The notes beneath the pieces are model-generated. The model worked only from the letters and a program-made list of their open reading frames with translations. It was not told the DNA's origin and did no database searches. From Taeniopygia guttata (Eukaryota > Chordata > Aves > Passeriformes > Estrildidae), in the NCBI RefSeq assembly GCF_048771995.1, contig NC_133026.1:60823001-60887000 (forward strand): a DNA stretch of 64,000 nt. The letters are read 5' to 3'. Positions 25,673 through 38,200 of this stretch are shown one piece after another (positions within the stretch are counted from its first letter, which is position 1; each line of letters opens with the position of its first letter). A program made the translations under genes and the position numbers.

Positions 25673-28600
25673 ATGTGCTCTCTCAGTGCAGCCAATGCCA
25701 AGTTCTGTCTTGACTTTTTCAGAGAGCTGAACAAAAGAAAAATAAATGAAAACATCTTCTTCTCCCCACTAAGTCTGTCAGCTGCCTTTGGAATGGTTGT
25801 CCTTGGAGCCAGGGGCAGCACACTCGAGCAGATTGAGAAGGTAGGGCTTTGCTCTGAAAAGGGAACCCTGGTAAGATATGAGCCAAGAGGCTGATTGTAC
25901 CATGTGGTACAGTTCCTAAACATCCAAAGGGCTGATGCACACAGAAAGCCCTTTTAAAAGTACTTTATTCTGTTCCTAATACCAAACTTCTTCAGACTAA
26001 GCATTATTATTGAATTGCTGTTCAATGACTACATCAATGCTAAAGCAAGTGTTTTGGAGGTATCCCTGCACTCTTAGAGCTCAGAAGAGTTCCTTACCTG
26101 TAATGTGTCTTTTTTCCTTCTCTGGACACCCAAAGCCTCCTTTCTCATATAGAAACATTTCAAAGATTTCACGCACTCACCATCTCCTAAAACTTGTTCA
26201 CTTGCAAGGATTTTAGGGCAAAGAGCGAAAGGGCCTTTCTGCAGGGCCTGTGTTTGGCTGTGTTTTGGGATAGGCTTGCAACACTGCTTTAGCTTTGAAG
26301 TACCTTCACTCATCTGCATTCACTCAACATTTACATTGCAGGTCTTTCATTTCAGAGAAGTTTCGAGCAGTACGAGACATAAAAACAGATACCCTTCTGA
26401 GGAGGTAAGACACAATTGCAGCTCTGAGCTGAATCAACAGGAGCCAGTTTGTCAGCCTTTTTCCTTGAAGACAATCACTTAATCAGAAAGCACAGCAGGG
26501 CTGATCAGCCTCTCCATCTAGATTTGCCGACCTGCTTATTACTGTTCCTTTATTAGTTATTTAAGGGGCCTTGTAAGATCACACATTTCAACAGCTGAGC
26601 CTTCTCATTATGGGTTTCTAACCAAAACAGCTGTGCCAATCTAAAATGTGATAAGTGCTTCAATTGCCACCTGCAAAGGTTTGCCTACAGAGCATGCCAA
26701 AAGCACCTTGCAGCTTGCTTCTCCCAGTCTGCAAGTCAGCAGCCCTTTGCTGTGCACCGGGACACCGCTGTAGCATATGGTGTGGTTTGGAGGTCAAGAG
26801 CGAGAAGAGGAACTTCTTTGTCATTCTGCACATGTGGCACAGGGGGAATAGGAGGTGGTGTCCTGGTACATTTATTCCAGTGCCTGAATCAGCTGGGTGG
26901 AGTAGGGTTTCTCATGCAGAAGAGGCTGCAATTCACCCTCAGGTCCAACTTTGCATAGGAAAGCTCAAGCCTACCACAAAACATCTGTTTTCCTGTTTGA
27001 AGTGTGAAGAAGATGAAGGAGTCCATTCCCAGTTCCAGGCTCTGCTGGCTGAAGTCAGTGAACCTGGACCAGGCTGCTGTCTCACCATTGCCAACAGGCT
27101 CTTTGGAGAAATTACTTATCCATTCTTCCAGGTAAGGGATCGTGGTCTCCCTTGTAACAGCTCCTAGGAGTGGGGAGCTCAGCAGAATGTTTTCCATCAT
27201 GAAGTACAAAGGGACATATGCCTTTTTTACCAATTTCTTTCTTGCTGATCTGTTACATGGAACTATCCTGAAGCCATGAAATGACCCATCTTATAAAAAT
27301 AATCACATTGCAATAAACTTCTACAATTTGTACTTTCCAGCAATACTTGGATTCCACAAAGAAATTCTATCAAGCAGAACTGGAACCAGTAAATTTTAAA
27401 TACACTGAAGAAGAAGTCAGAGACAAAATTAACTTCTGGGTTGAAAATGAAACAAAAGGTAAAGAAAAAATGTGCAGTTTTTTTAGTTTGCAACTGAACT
27501 ACTTATGAATATCACTCTCCACTTTTTTTCCAAAGATAGCAAGATTTTTATATATTAAACACCCACACTAATTTTTTCTTTTCAATAGGAAATAAATGTA
27601 GTAAGGGGAACAAAAATGCCTTGAGTTCCTTGGTTCCAAAGCTGTACATAAATATTTGTCATTTGTCTGACAGCATTATACCACTTGTCAATTTAAAAGA
27701 AATAACTATTAATAGTCAAAGTCAGCTGATTGCTGGAACAAAGTAATAATTTGTCTTAATTCATTATTTTTAAAGGTAAAATCAAAGACCTATTTGCTGC
27801 TGGTTTTATTGATCCATCTACTGTACTTGTCCTGGTCAATGCTATATATTTTAAAGGAAAGTGGGCAGTAGAATTTAAGAAAGAAGACACTAAGGAAGCA
27901 TATTTCCACCTGAACAAGGTACAGTATGGGCAGGAACTGAAGCAGCTGGGGGATGCATGTCAGATGTCTGTCTCCTATAATAACAGATGGGGGCAATTCT
28001 CCTCACTGTTATCCCAAGACAAAACAGTGGTCTTAAGTGAGATCAATAAAAGGCTTGTATTTCTCTCTTTTTCCTGACCAAATATGTAAATGCTTGTACC
28101 AATTAACATTAGAAGTGGTTCTTGTGCAGCTGAGATCCTTGTTGGACCAAATCCACTGAGAACATGCACTAACTGTGTTGGTGATTTTGCAGCTAAGGGT
28201 GCTATTTCAAAAATAGTCTGCTGTTGAGATTGAAAGTGAGGATTCTGCTTCTCTCCTATTATTTATTAACAGAACAGTGTGTGCTTTCAGGGAAAAAAAA
28301 AGTATTAAAGACAAATTATCTCAGGGGAATGTATACATTATTCATAAAGAATTTAATTTATGGTTGCGTAAGATGAATCAGTTTCCTCATCTGACACACC
28401 AGAAAAAAGAAAGATGTAATGAGAAGGTTGTGAGTAAAGTAATTTGGCACCATTAGAAAGGGAAATGTAATTTTTATGGTTCTAAAATGGATAACTTCAT
28501 TGGGACTACAGTTGAAAGGATCATATAAATGCTACAAGTATATTAAACCCATGACCAGTTTAAATAATGCTTTTGAGCTGAACTCTAAGCTCAGTGCTGA

Positions 28601-29405
28601 AACCAAGTAAAACCAGGGTGATAATTTCTGTATTTCCCATTTAGTAATACAGATGTAATACAGTAATGCTTCTTGTGTTCCAGAACGAGAGAAGGAAAGT
28701 GCAGATGATGTTTCAAGAAGGATATTTTAACATGGCTGTCATAGAGGAACTGAAAACAAAAGTCATAGAGCTCCAATACTTCAATAATGAACTGAGCATG
28801 TTCATTCTTCTTCCTGAAGATGACTGTGAGGACTTTACTGGACTAGAACAGGTAACACTTCATTTTCTCTCTAGTAACACACAAGGAGAGCAATGCTTTA
28901 GCATTGCTCCAGTGTGGTCAAAAGACAAGGGGGGAAAACTGAACTTCCTTTCCTTGCATTCATTATGGTGCCAATCATTACTCCCAATACCACCTTGCAG
29001 CTTGAATGTGCCCTCACCTATGAAAAGCTTGCAGAATGGACCAGCTTGGCTACGATGCAACCCCTGAGAGTGAAGGTGTTCCTGCCCCAGTTCAAGATGG
29101 AGGAAAGTTATGTTCTCAACAACACTCTCCAGGAGATGGGAGTAATGAATGTTTTTGACTGGGGAAAAGCTGATTTGTCAGGAATCTCTATGAAAGATGG
29201 CTTGGCTGTGTCCAAGGCCATCCAGAAGACAATTGTGGAAGTCAATGAAGAGGGCACTGAAGCAGGATGTTCCACGGGGCTTCTTGCAATGCCTCTGTGT
29301 TGCCCAGTAACTTGTGAGTTCAGAGCTGACCATCCATTCCTCTTCTTCATCAGACACAACCAAACCAACACCATTCTCTTTTTTGGAAGGTATTCCTCTC
29401 CCTAA
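25673..29405 (+). CDS. Clade-B serpin, SERPINB11/13-like position, Leu-Cys reactive site
   Basis: Coding exons are 25673-25840, 26342-26404, 27003-27131, 27341-27458, 27776-27918, 28684-28851 and 29001-29405, all with AG/GT borders, giving 397 residues. The start MCSLSAANAKFCLDFF fits the ov-serpin N-terminus. Landmarks are IANRLFGE (exon 4), VNAIYFKGKW (exon 6), [13 protein letters not shown] and the terminal RYSSP. Exon 3 is short (21 codons), so the CD loop is not extended. The hinge EEGTEAGCSTG keeps Ala at P12 but has Gly and Cys at P11 and P10. P1-P1' is predicted as Leu362-Cys363, followed by Cys364 and Cys368. A Leu P1 would suit chymotrypsin-like or cysteine proteases, but inhibition is uncertain. 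It lies between the SERPINB12-like and OVALX-like genes, where mammals carry SERPINB13/B3/B4/B11/B7. The N-terminus resembles SERPINB11, yet one-to-one orthology is not established. Confidence 0.87.
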
Positions 29406-29528
29406 GTGGAGGTTATATTGGAAATTAGATCTTTCTCCCCACTTACATCCCAACTGGCAAACAATAAGGATAAAAAACAAAACAAAAGAAATTTCTCTAG
29501 ACTTTATCCTAAAGTCTAGTTTGGTGTA

Positions 29529-29534
29529 AATAAA
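29529..29534 (+). terminator. Poly(A) signal of the serpin at 25673-29405
   Basis: AATAAA lies 124 bp after the stop codon, giving a short 3' UTR of about 150 nt. Confidence 0.6.
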
Positions 29535-32500
29535 AAGATTATCTGAGAAGACGCAAATTAAAGATAAAACCCTAAACCCCATGAATCTTAGGCATATTTT
29601 ACTTTTAGAAGACCTCATGAAAATGACATATACCTTAAAATACACTATGAGGTATTTGCCAAAATACAGTAGTCCTTTAGAGGTATCTTCAAAGAAAATT
29701 TTACTTTGAGCCTTTCCTAATGCAGTAGGGATCCATTAAACCCATGAGTTTAGTGCCTAGAAGATGAGTGATACCTTCTCTCACATGAAGTAGAAAGGAG
29801 GATAGGGATCTGCATTAAAAGCATAACCTCAGGCACTTGGTCTCTTTTAGCCTTACCTACCTAAGGTCTCAAGGAAAATACCACTTTATAGGGGAGCATC
29901 AAAATATTCCACTAGGGCCTCCTATTAAATACTGACTGGGGGCAGTGTTTCAAACTGGAGCTCTCAGGGTTTATTCTCAGAGAGCAGAGAAGACAGAAGA
30001 TTTTCTGGTGTAATTTTGCTTGCTCTCAAGAAGGGCAGACCCATTGCTTTTTTTTTTTTTTTTGGTGAAAAACTCTGTATGTGTGACCAAGTTCTCCAAC
30101 TTCCTCATAAACTCCCACATAACAAAACCAGGGTTTCAGAATAATGGAACAATTTTCTGACAAGGCCTGTTCTGTGATGGCTGGGAATGAGACACATAAT
30201 TCCCATATTAAACTTGAAGTAGTCATGAGCTATTCTCACTTCTAAGAGCCAGCTCTGTTTTGGGCCTCAGGTAGCATGTGTTTCTTGTTCCAGCTATTTT
30301 ATTAATCATTAATATAAAAAAAAAATTTAAAAATCTATAGTGATGTTTTTTAAATGGGTAGTATGTGTTTATTATTATTATTACAATTTATCATGATAAA
30401 CTCACTGCAAACTAAATAGTAAATATAGTAGTCTGCTGAATTAAGTAAACAGAGGAATAGTCTAATATAGTAAGTAAAAATAATGGCAATCCTTTCCAAA
30501 AATGTAAATGACACTGAAGTCTACCTCCCACTCTTGAATATTCACCATGTTGAGTTTAGGCACTGGACAATTCAACATTAGGGTACATAAACTCTGAATC
30601 TTCTCCCTCTTTTACATGACCACTATTAGTTGCCTGACTTGGGGTTAAGCAGTTCTCTGGGAAGCAAATCAAGAGGAAAATTCTGGTGAAGCCAATTTTC
30701 TTGCTTATGATCTAGTACCCTAAACCACCTCCTGGATGTTGTGGAGTAGGTGGTGAGAAGGAATAGCACAGGGTCACAAGAATGGAGCAGTCTGCCCAGT
30801 CTGGCAGTAGGTGACGTCCAAAATCCACAGATACATTAAGAGTACTTGCTTTTATGGGAAAAATATTCCAGCCTTTGATGAATCACTTCTTTTCTTGTTA
30901 CTCGCTGATGGGAAAAAGGTAAACACTGGGAGCATACTGGTGCCATTGTAGAACTAATGAGTCAATGGGGTCTTCCAAATGCTGAGATATGCAGGAAAAA
31001 TTACAGTAAATTACAGTACTCAACATAAATTGAACTGCTGAAAAAAGCAGACCCATTATAGTCTGGAGAAACTTCATATGGCTGCAAATGCAGTATGAAA
31101 TACAGCCTGAAATAATTAAATTGCCTGTACAGACAGTTTTCATACCATTACCTGGTAAGAGAACACAAAACACAGGTTGTTAGCTCTTTGATAAATAAAG
31201 TATTCAAAAAACAGCTATACATGTTTTTCAACAACTGCCATTGGAATTTTATGTAAATCTGGTTTGTCTCTAATTAAAATTACTCAGGTTAAAAGGAAAA
31301 AAGAGTGAAACTAACAGCATTAGAATTTATTGGCTTGCACAATCAGGCCTATATATGTTCAGATAAAATGTAAAAGAAAAAGAATTAATGTGATAAAGGC
31401 AAGTTCTTTAACATATTAGTCCAAAAAGCACAAGTCTAACAACAGGAATTTTGTGCATGAGCAAAGGAGAAGGTGTGGCTTAGTTTCCTACAGCAGAAGT
31501 AACTTTGTATTGTTAAAAAAAAACCTCAAAAACTTACTTCAGTGATATCTAGATAATTCAGAACCAGCAACAAAATACGGTATAAATTATAATTAAAAAA
31601 ACCCTTCTCTTTTTCTTATGCATTCTTTTTTCCTTATTGCCATTTTAATCTACAAGAAATGAAAAAAATGTGGTGAAAAACACCAGAAGCTGGAAAGTAA
31701 CCTCGTGCTGCTAGTGTAGTGGCAACAGCTCCTACTGCAGAGGGCATTGCTTCCACAAAATCATGGATGTTTATTTAAAAATAGAAGGCAAGCCCTCCAC
31801 TCTGGCTGCAAATGCTTCTCCTGTGGGAAACTGTAGTTTGTAACAGTTCAATGCCAAGCAATAGAGCTCACTGAGCAGAGAACAGCTGGAAACTCCAAAC
31901 GGTGCTGGAGCAGACACAGCCCCTGCAGGGCATTACACTGCCTCCTCCCCAGGGACGCGCTCTGTGCCAAGTGTAGAGCCACGCCAGCATACACAGCCTA
32001 CAAAATTGTAGACTGGCAAAAAGCAAAGCAAAAGATGTCAAATAGTATTTGCATGAGGATCCATGGAAAGGTAACACACATTTGTCCCACAATAGAAAGA
32101 TCTGTGGCTTCCCACAGTCTGCTTACTGAGTAACCCTTTACGTATTCACATTCCACTAAACTTTATTCTCTCTGATGGTTACAGATCGCCTCAGTTTTCT
32201 CTGAAACTGTGCTTTCCTTTAAACAGTTTCTTAGTACCTATATGTAACATAATTTTTAATTATATCTTCAAAAGCTTTGCAATAGATAGGCAAGAAGGGC
32301 AAAGGAAGATTTTTGAATTGTCACTGAAAAAGCCAAAGAGGGAAGCTTTGAGTCACATTCCACACTCTCCCTCACCTTCTCCCCCCCTCCCCTCCCAACC
32401 ACGAAGAAGACTAATGTTTATTTTCCTCAAAATATAACTGATAGTAGGTTTTATAGTAGGAAGTCCTGGTTCCTTATGGTCTCAGTCAGAAAGACACTCA

Positions 32501-34100
32501 GACACAGTGCAGTGTGTGTCATACAGATGGACCCTCCAAAAGCACAAGCAAACATTACTCCCAAACACTGCTCAATAGTTCCTGAGCAACCAGGAGAAAT
32601 TACATGTGAAAATAAGAACAGAGAAATGCTGGAAAGAGCTGCTTTCCCAGCTCCTTGGTCCTCTTCTTTATGCCAGTATCAGAGGAAAGCTCTTTCTTAT
32701 CTTCAGATTTCCCCATCTTCATTGCTGCTATAATAGCCTAATTCGGAATTGGTAAATTAAAACCCACTCCAATTATCAGGCTCTGCCCATACATCCTTGT
32801 ATTTCAGCAAGGCAAAGAACACTGTTAAGGGTAAACCAGCTCCCCTTCCTTTTCACAGAGGGTGCACTTACTGCTGTATTTTCTGTGACTTGTACAAATT
32901 TGGATTTCTATTATCCACCCCTATGGCCTTTGCAGATGCCAGATTTGTTTCTTTACTGCTCATCAAGTCTATTATTTAATAAAGAGTAATAGCTTGTTAC
33001 AATTGAATTATATTTTATATTGTACATTATGGTTGTCTAACAGACCATGAAAGTTCCTGCAGACAGATTCTGTAGTTTATTCACCTGCCATAGTTACAAG
33101 GTTAGGAAGATCTATGGGAATGGCCTGTGCAAGTACCATGGGCGTTGTTGCCATGACCTGCACAGAATGAAAATTAAAAGCTGACTTAGTCATTCTTTAA
33201 ATACCACTGGCTGTTTTAAATAAATTTCTGAATACCTGAATACTCTGGAGTCAGGCTTACAGCCCAGGAAATATGTAATTCCTGACTGTTCCTCAGATCT
33301 CTTCCTCTTCCATGGCCATCTTCAGGCCTCTAAGTCATCTCAACATTGTTACTTTAAATGTTTTCATCAAAATAATGTTTTAGCAAAATGTTCTTTCTCC
33401 TCAGAGCCTTTCTCCCCTCTTCCTGCACACCTGTTCTGTAGATCCTCATAGTTTAGCCTCATGGTAAAATACTGTATTCTCACCTAGGCAGAGAAATGGA
33501 TGTGGCTGTGCTTTTAACAAGTACAAGCCTTACACCACACTGATCTCTGCACTCCAGGAATATTCTGAATTTTGTCAGACCAAAACCCTTTCAATCTTGA
33601 AAACTAAACAAAAAGTTTTCAGTTTATTCTGACATGTCAAAAAATCAGTTTCAAATCCCTCTCAATAGAATGACCATCCTGCAGCTGGCTTTACTTGGAA
33701 TAACAGTATTTTGCCAAGGTCAGATGGCCACCGTTCTTGAGGAACTTCCCTCTGTTCCACTGCACAGATGTTGTAATGAGCTGCTGCGTATCTACCAGAT
33801 GTTCAGCTGTTAGCCCAGCATCCACCTTTCCCTTCATGATTAGTGGGAGTACTGTGTTAGAGTGCCTCCACTCTCTCTTCTCCACTGAGAAGAGAATGTT
33901 ACAGCAAAACCTTAAATAATTAATTTTTAAATCATTTTTACTTCAATAAATCAAGGTTGACTTGCTGCAGATAGAATACCAGCTTAGCATTGGCCTGCTC
34001 AATTTTTCAAGGTGCAATGAATCAAGCGGTCATGATGAAAGGCTAAAATACAGAAAGATTGAAAAGATGACTCCTTGAAGGCAACAGTGGGAAAAGGTCT
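29535..34100. other. Intergenic DNA upstream of the OVALX-like gene
   Basis: AT-rich with short homopolymer runs (poly-T at 30049-30063) and no coding exon recognised. The part around 33011-33180 is homologous to sequence upstream of the OVALY-like gene and is listed separately. Steroid-responsive control elements of chicken ovalbumin lie in the equivalent upstream interval, but I did not identify a specific hormone-response element here. Confidence 0.5.
33011..33180 (+). promoter_or_regulatory. Upstream block shared by OVALX-like and OVALY-like genes (copy X)
   Basis: This block is colinear with 47480-47670. Shared strings include 'cagaccatgaa', a 'gttac' followed by 'ggaaga', 'aatgg', and 'tgacctg' near the end. 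It lies about 1.15 kb upstream of the predicted leader exon, against about 1.55 kb for the OVALY-like gene. It may be a conserved control element or simply a leftover of the tandem duplication. Confidence 0.5.
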
Positions 34101-34133
34101 TGAAAACAACAGTGGGAGTGTCTCAAATAGTGC

Positions 34134-34220
34134 TATATATATCGCCAACCAAGAGCTCAGGGAGATGTTTAGCTTCAGCTGGGAAGCTGGATTATTACAT
34201 GCTTCTTTGAAGTTTGTGGG
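34134..34220 (+). promoter_or_regulatory. SERPINB14C: TATA box and non-coding leader exon of the OVALX-like gene
   Basis: TATATATAT at 34134-34142 is followed by a predicted start near 34171 and a strong donor (GTAAGT) at 34221. The leader of about 50 nt contains 'cagctgggaagctgga', which resembles the corresponding part of the 47-nt chicken ovalbumin leader ('cagctagaaagctgta'). Intron 1 would be 964 bp, ending at the acceptor 35184 just before the ATG exon. The start site is inferred from spacing and from this similarity. Confidence 0.7.
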
Positions 34221-35201
34221 GTAAGTATTTCTCCAAGAAAATGTAATTTCTAATTTGTATTCTTTAAGATGGAAAAAAAATTATGTTTAAGAACCTTAAG
34301 GTAAGTATAAGACAGGTATGTAAAAAGACAGCATATACAGTAATTCTGCCTTGTGTTCTCATTATATCTTATACTGTTTGACTGTCAAATACTTTTTGGT
34401 GTGCAAAATATGTGGCTTGTGCACCACAGCATTGAGTAGAAATAGTTCTTTTTCATTTGAAACCTGTTGTCACATTAAAACTATCCTTTTATAATTCTAA
34501 TAATTGGGAATAAAGGCATTTGTCTTTTCTCAATCTCACTCCCTGACAAAATCCCTATATTATATGTGTGTGTGTAGCTACGTATATACATGCATGATTG
34601 TGCTAAAAAGCATCAGCAGCAATTAAATGTCTGAAACAGGACCACAGGGAAACTCTAAATTTATATGTCAGCTTCTAACAGAACAACTTACTAGTATTAT
34701 TGCTATAAACTACAGAAAAGCAACCTCCAAATTTGTGGCTGGTTGTACTAAGCAACAGTGAGAAGTACACAGAGAGTGTAGTGAGATGACTACATTTGAT
34801 TTAAAGATGGAGAGGAGCCACAGAAGAAATGAAATATTAAGTTTGCATTGTCTCAAACACCATTCAGAGCCCTCTGGATGCCATAGGGAAACTCATTCAA
34901 TGTTATATTTATCATATTGAGGGGGTGGATGAAACTTTCTTTTTCCTAAAAGGCAAGTACAAGGTACTATCTTGCTGATACGATCTTGTTGAAAGAAAAC
35001 AAACACGTGTTCATATGTAAATGGATCAGGAGTTACAAAATTTCTAATGATCACAGAATTTGTAGGCTTCACATCATTCACTGGTTCAGCATCACAAAAC
35101 CAGCAATGAACTGGCAGTTTCTGGGCTATTGGCAATACTCTTTAAAACAAACACTACATAAAGTCATATTTCTGTTTGCTTTAGGAAACGCTGGTTTCAC
35201 A

Positions 35202-38200
35202 ATGGGCTCCATCAGTGCAGCAAATGCAGAATTTTGTTTTGATGTATTCAAAGAGGTGAAACTTCACCACCCTAACGACAACATCTTTTATTGCCCCCTG
35301 AGCATGATTGCAGCCTTGGCCATGGTCTATCTGGGAGCAAGAAATAACACTGAGTATCAGATGGAGAAGGTAAGTTACATAAATGGCTACAAACTCTCTT
35401 TGATCCCCTTCAAAGAAGCAGCAGATTATCAATTTCTATCTTCCAAACCTGCCTAGCAAAAAAATTTTTGCTTTCCAAATTCTGGAGGTACTTTTCGCTT
35501 CTTGCATTTCCCCGTGAAGGGCAAGAACAACCTTTGGTTTTCATTAAGAAAGAGAAGTTTTGGAGGATAGTTAAGGCAGGTCTCTTGCTTCAGCTTGTAT
35601 TATCTCAGAGACCTGATTCCTTCCAGGTGGAAAGGACAATTTGAAACATACAAAAGATGTAACAGGAAAACAAGAATCATAGTTATAAACACAATGCTGT
35701 AAGGCTATAGATGATTTATGGACAATGCCATTAACTGGAAAAGAAGGGATCTAAGCTGAAGATCACAATCACAAATTTTCACTTTGATGCCTGGTTTAAA
35801 GCTCAAATGAAATTTCTCAGTTCATCCATGTGCCAATCAGACTTGGTTAGTGAAAACCTACTTAGCACAAATATCACTGACTGACAGTGGACTTCACATA
35901 CCTAATTTCTACTTTCAATTGCAGGTTCTTCACTTTGACAAAATTGCAGGACTTGGAAGTATCCAGACCAAGGTACAGAAATCTAAGGTACATTGATTTC
36001 TCTTTCACATCCTTTTCCTGAGAATAGACTTTTCTAATTGTGCTTTTAGTAGTTTCAACACCTTGCCAAACCTTAGCCAATTATCTTAATTTAGGAGATG
36101 TAAGTTAAAAAAAAAATACAACAAACCACCAAAGCCCAAAGAACAACAGCAACAAAACAAATGCCAAGCAAACAACCACCAACAAAAAAACCCCAAAAAC
36201 CAAAAAAAAAACCCCAAAAAACAAAATCCCCAAAAACACCACCAGAAAAAGAGGACAGGCTACACATATTGCAAGTAACACGACAGGATAGGGTCCCTGG
36301 GCACCAGGATACACTTTGGTGTAAATGAACTCCACACCTGCAAGGGCTGCTGGGGTACAGCCCTTGAAAGGGTCTCAGTACCTGAAGCCAGGGAACAGTA
36401 GACAGACTTTCAGCTGAGACTCCAAAGTGGGACAGCAGAAAAGAGCCCAGAATCCCCAAAGCATGAAAAATAACCACACTCTTACAAAGCTATAGGGACT
36501 TTTCCAGCCTCCAATTCCCACTGCTACCCCAAGAGAACCATGAGGGGTCCCAGTACGATGATACCACCTGTATGCTTTTGTCCATGTTAATCTGCTGCCT
36601 CTGTAAAGATAACAAAAGCCATGGAGCCTGGTGTGTCCCCATTCACTTGGGATCCAAAACACAAGGTGGGACTTAAAAAAGATAAAACATTTTTTTTACA
36701 AAGCTAGTATCTAAACCTAGGACATTTAGGGACTCAGCAAGCATTTAGAAAGGAGCTGTTCAACACAATTATTCCCAAAAAATAAAGTCCCACCTACTAT
36801 TTATAATTGTGCAGTTTTCTTACATGCTTTTAGCCTGTGTCACCATTCCTGGAACTTAAGACAGATGATCCATTTTTTCACTGTATTACAAAACACTTCC
36901 TGGCTCCCTTGCCATCTAGCTCTCTTCTTCCATCTGCAGCTTCTGCAAAAAAAAATGCCATGAAAATGCATGGAGCACTTGGGATTTAGGGGCTTTGAAC
37001 CTATGAAAAGTCACCAATTTCAGTAATTAACCTCTGGCATGAGTAGCATCACAGGCTGTGAATGAGTTATACCTCATTAGCTGCTCATACTGAACATCCC
37101 TCCCATGGAACTCTTAGACTCCATTACATGTTCATTTGCAAATGTTCTCACACTGTGTGTTTTCCCACATTATTTGTACCTTATAAATAATCCTCTTTCT
37201 CATAAAATAACCTAACAGCTGTACTTTTCTTATCAACAACTCAGTGTGGCAAGTCTGTGAATATCCACCTACTGTTTAAAGAAATTCTTTCTGATATCAC
37301 TGCACCAGAAGCCAATTATTCACTACACATTGCCAACAGACTCTATGCTGAAAAGACAAGTCAGATCCTACCGGTAAGTGATCTCTTGCAAAACCCTGTA
37401 AAATTCTCTGATCTGGGAGGACTGGCCAGAGTGGGTGACCAGTTAATCCAATAGTCCCTACTGGTGTGGATTCACATAGCTTTTCCCTTTGCCATAGCCC
37501 TGGCGACAGTCTAAATAGAAAGCAATTTGAAGCAAAAATATGGCCCTATTAAAAAAAATGAAAGGAGTAATAACCAAAATTACTAGTAATGTAACTCCTC
37601 ACTCCCCATTTGCTCCCCCAAAGCATTTCATTTTAACTGGTTGTTGGAGTTTTTTTAGAAATAATTTGACTCTGGCAAATTTCTTTACTTGAAAACTCAC
37701 CTCAAAACCAAATTTTGAAAGTGCCACAATCTTTCTTTCACGTTTTCAAAATTAAAGATACAAATAGTCTAAATCAAAGGAACTTCTTATCTTTAAAAAA
37801 AAGGAAAAATGCTTTGATAAAAGGAAGTGGACTTAAAGATGACAAAACAGTATAAAATTAGCCTAAAACCAGGGTGTTTGGGTCAGGCTTTCTTCCATAA
37901 ATTCTTAAACATTTTTAATATATGGTCTTAACTGGTCACATAGTAAAGATGTCAGATCTGAAATTGGCATAAAATAAAAGAATTTTTCTGGTCCAGTTTT
38001 AGCAAATTCTTTCAGGAAGCAAGCAATGAGAACACCTTAACCATGCTATCACTATAAAAATCTTATTAACCATATTTATTTCACTTCCATATTGTTCTTA
38101 AAAATTACTAATTCACTGGCTACAATTAATTGGTGTCTTTACAGATCTACTTAAAATGTGTGAAGAAACTGTACAGATCTGGTCTAGAAATGGTCAACTT

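Noticed and set aside
35973-35978. Alternative donor (GTACAG) inside exon 3 of the OVALX-like gene
   Set aside because: Using it would remove the VQKSK end, which matches chicken OVALX (VQKPK). The donor at 35988 keeps the 21-codon exon.
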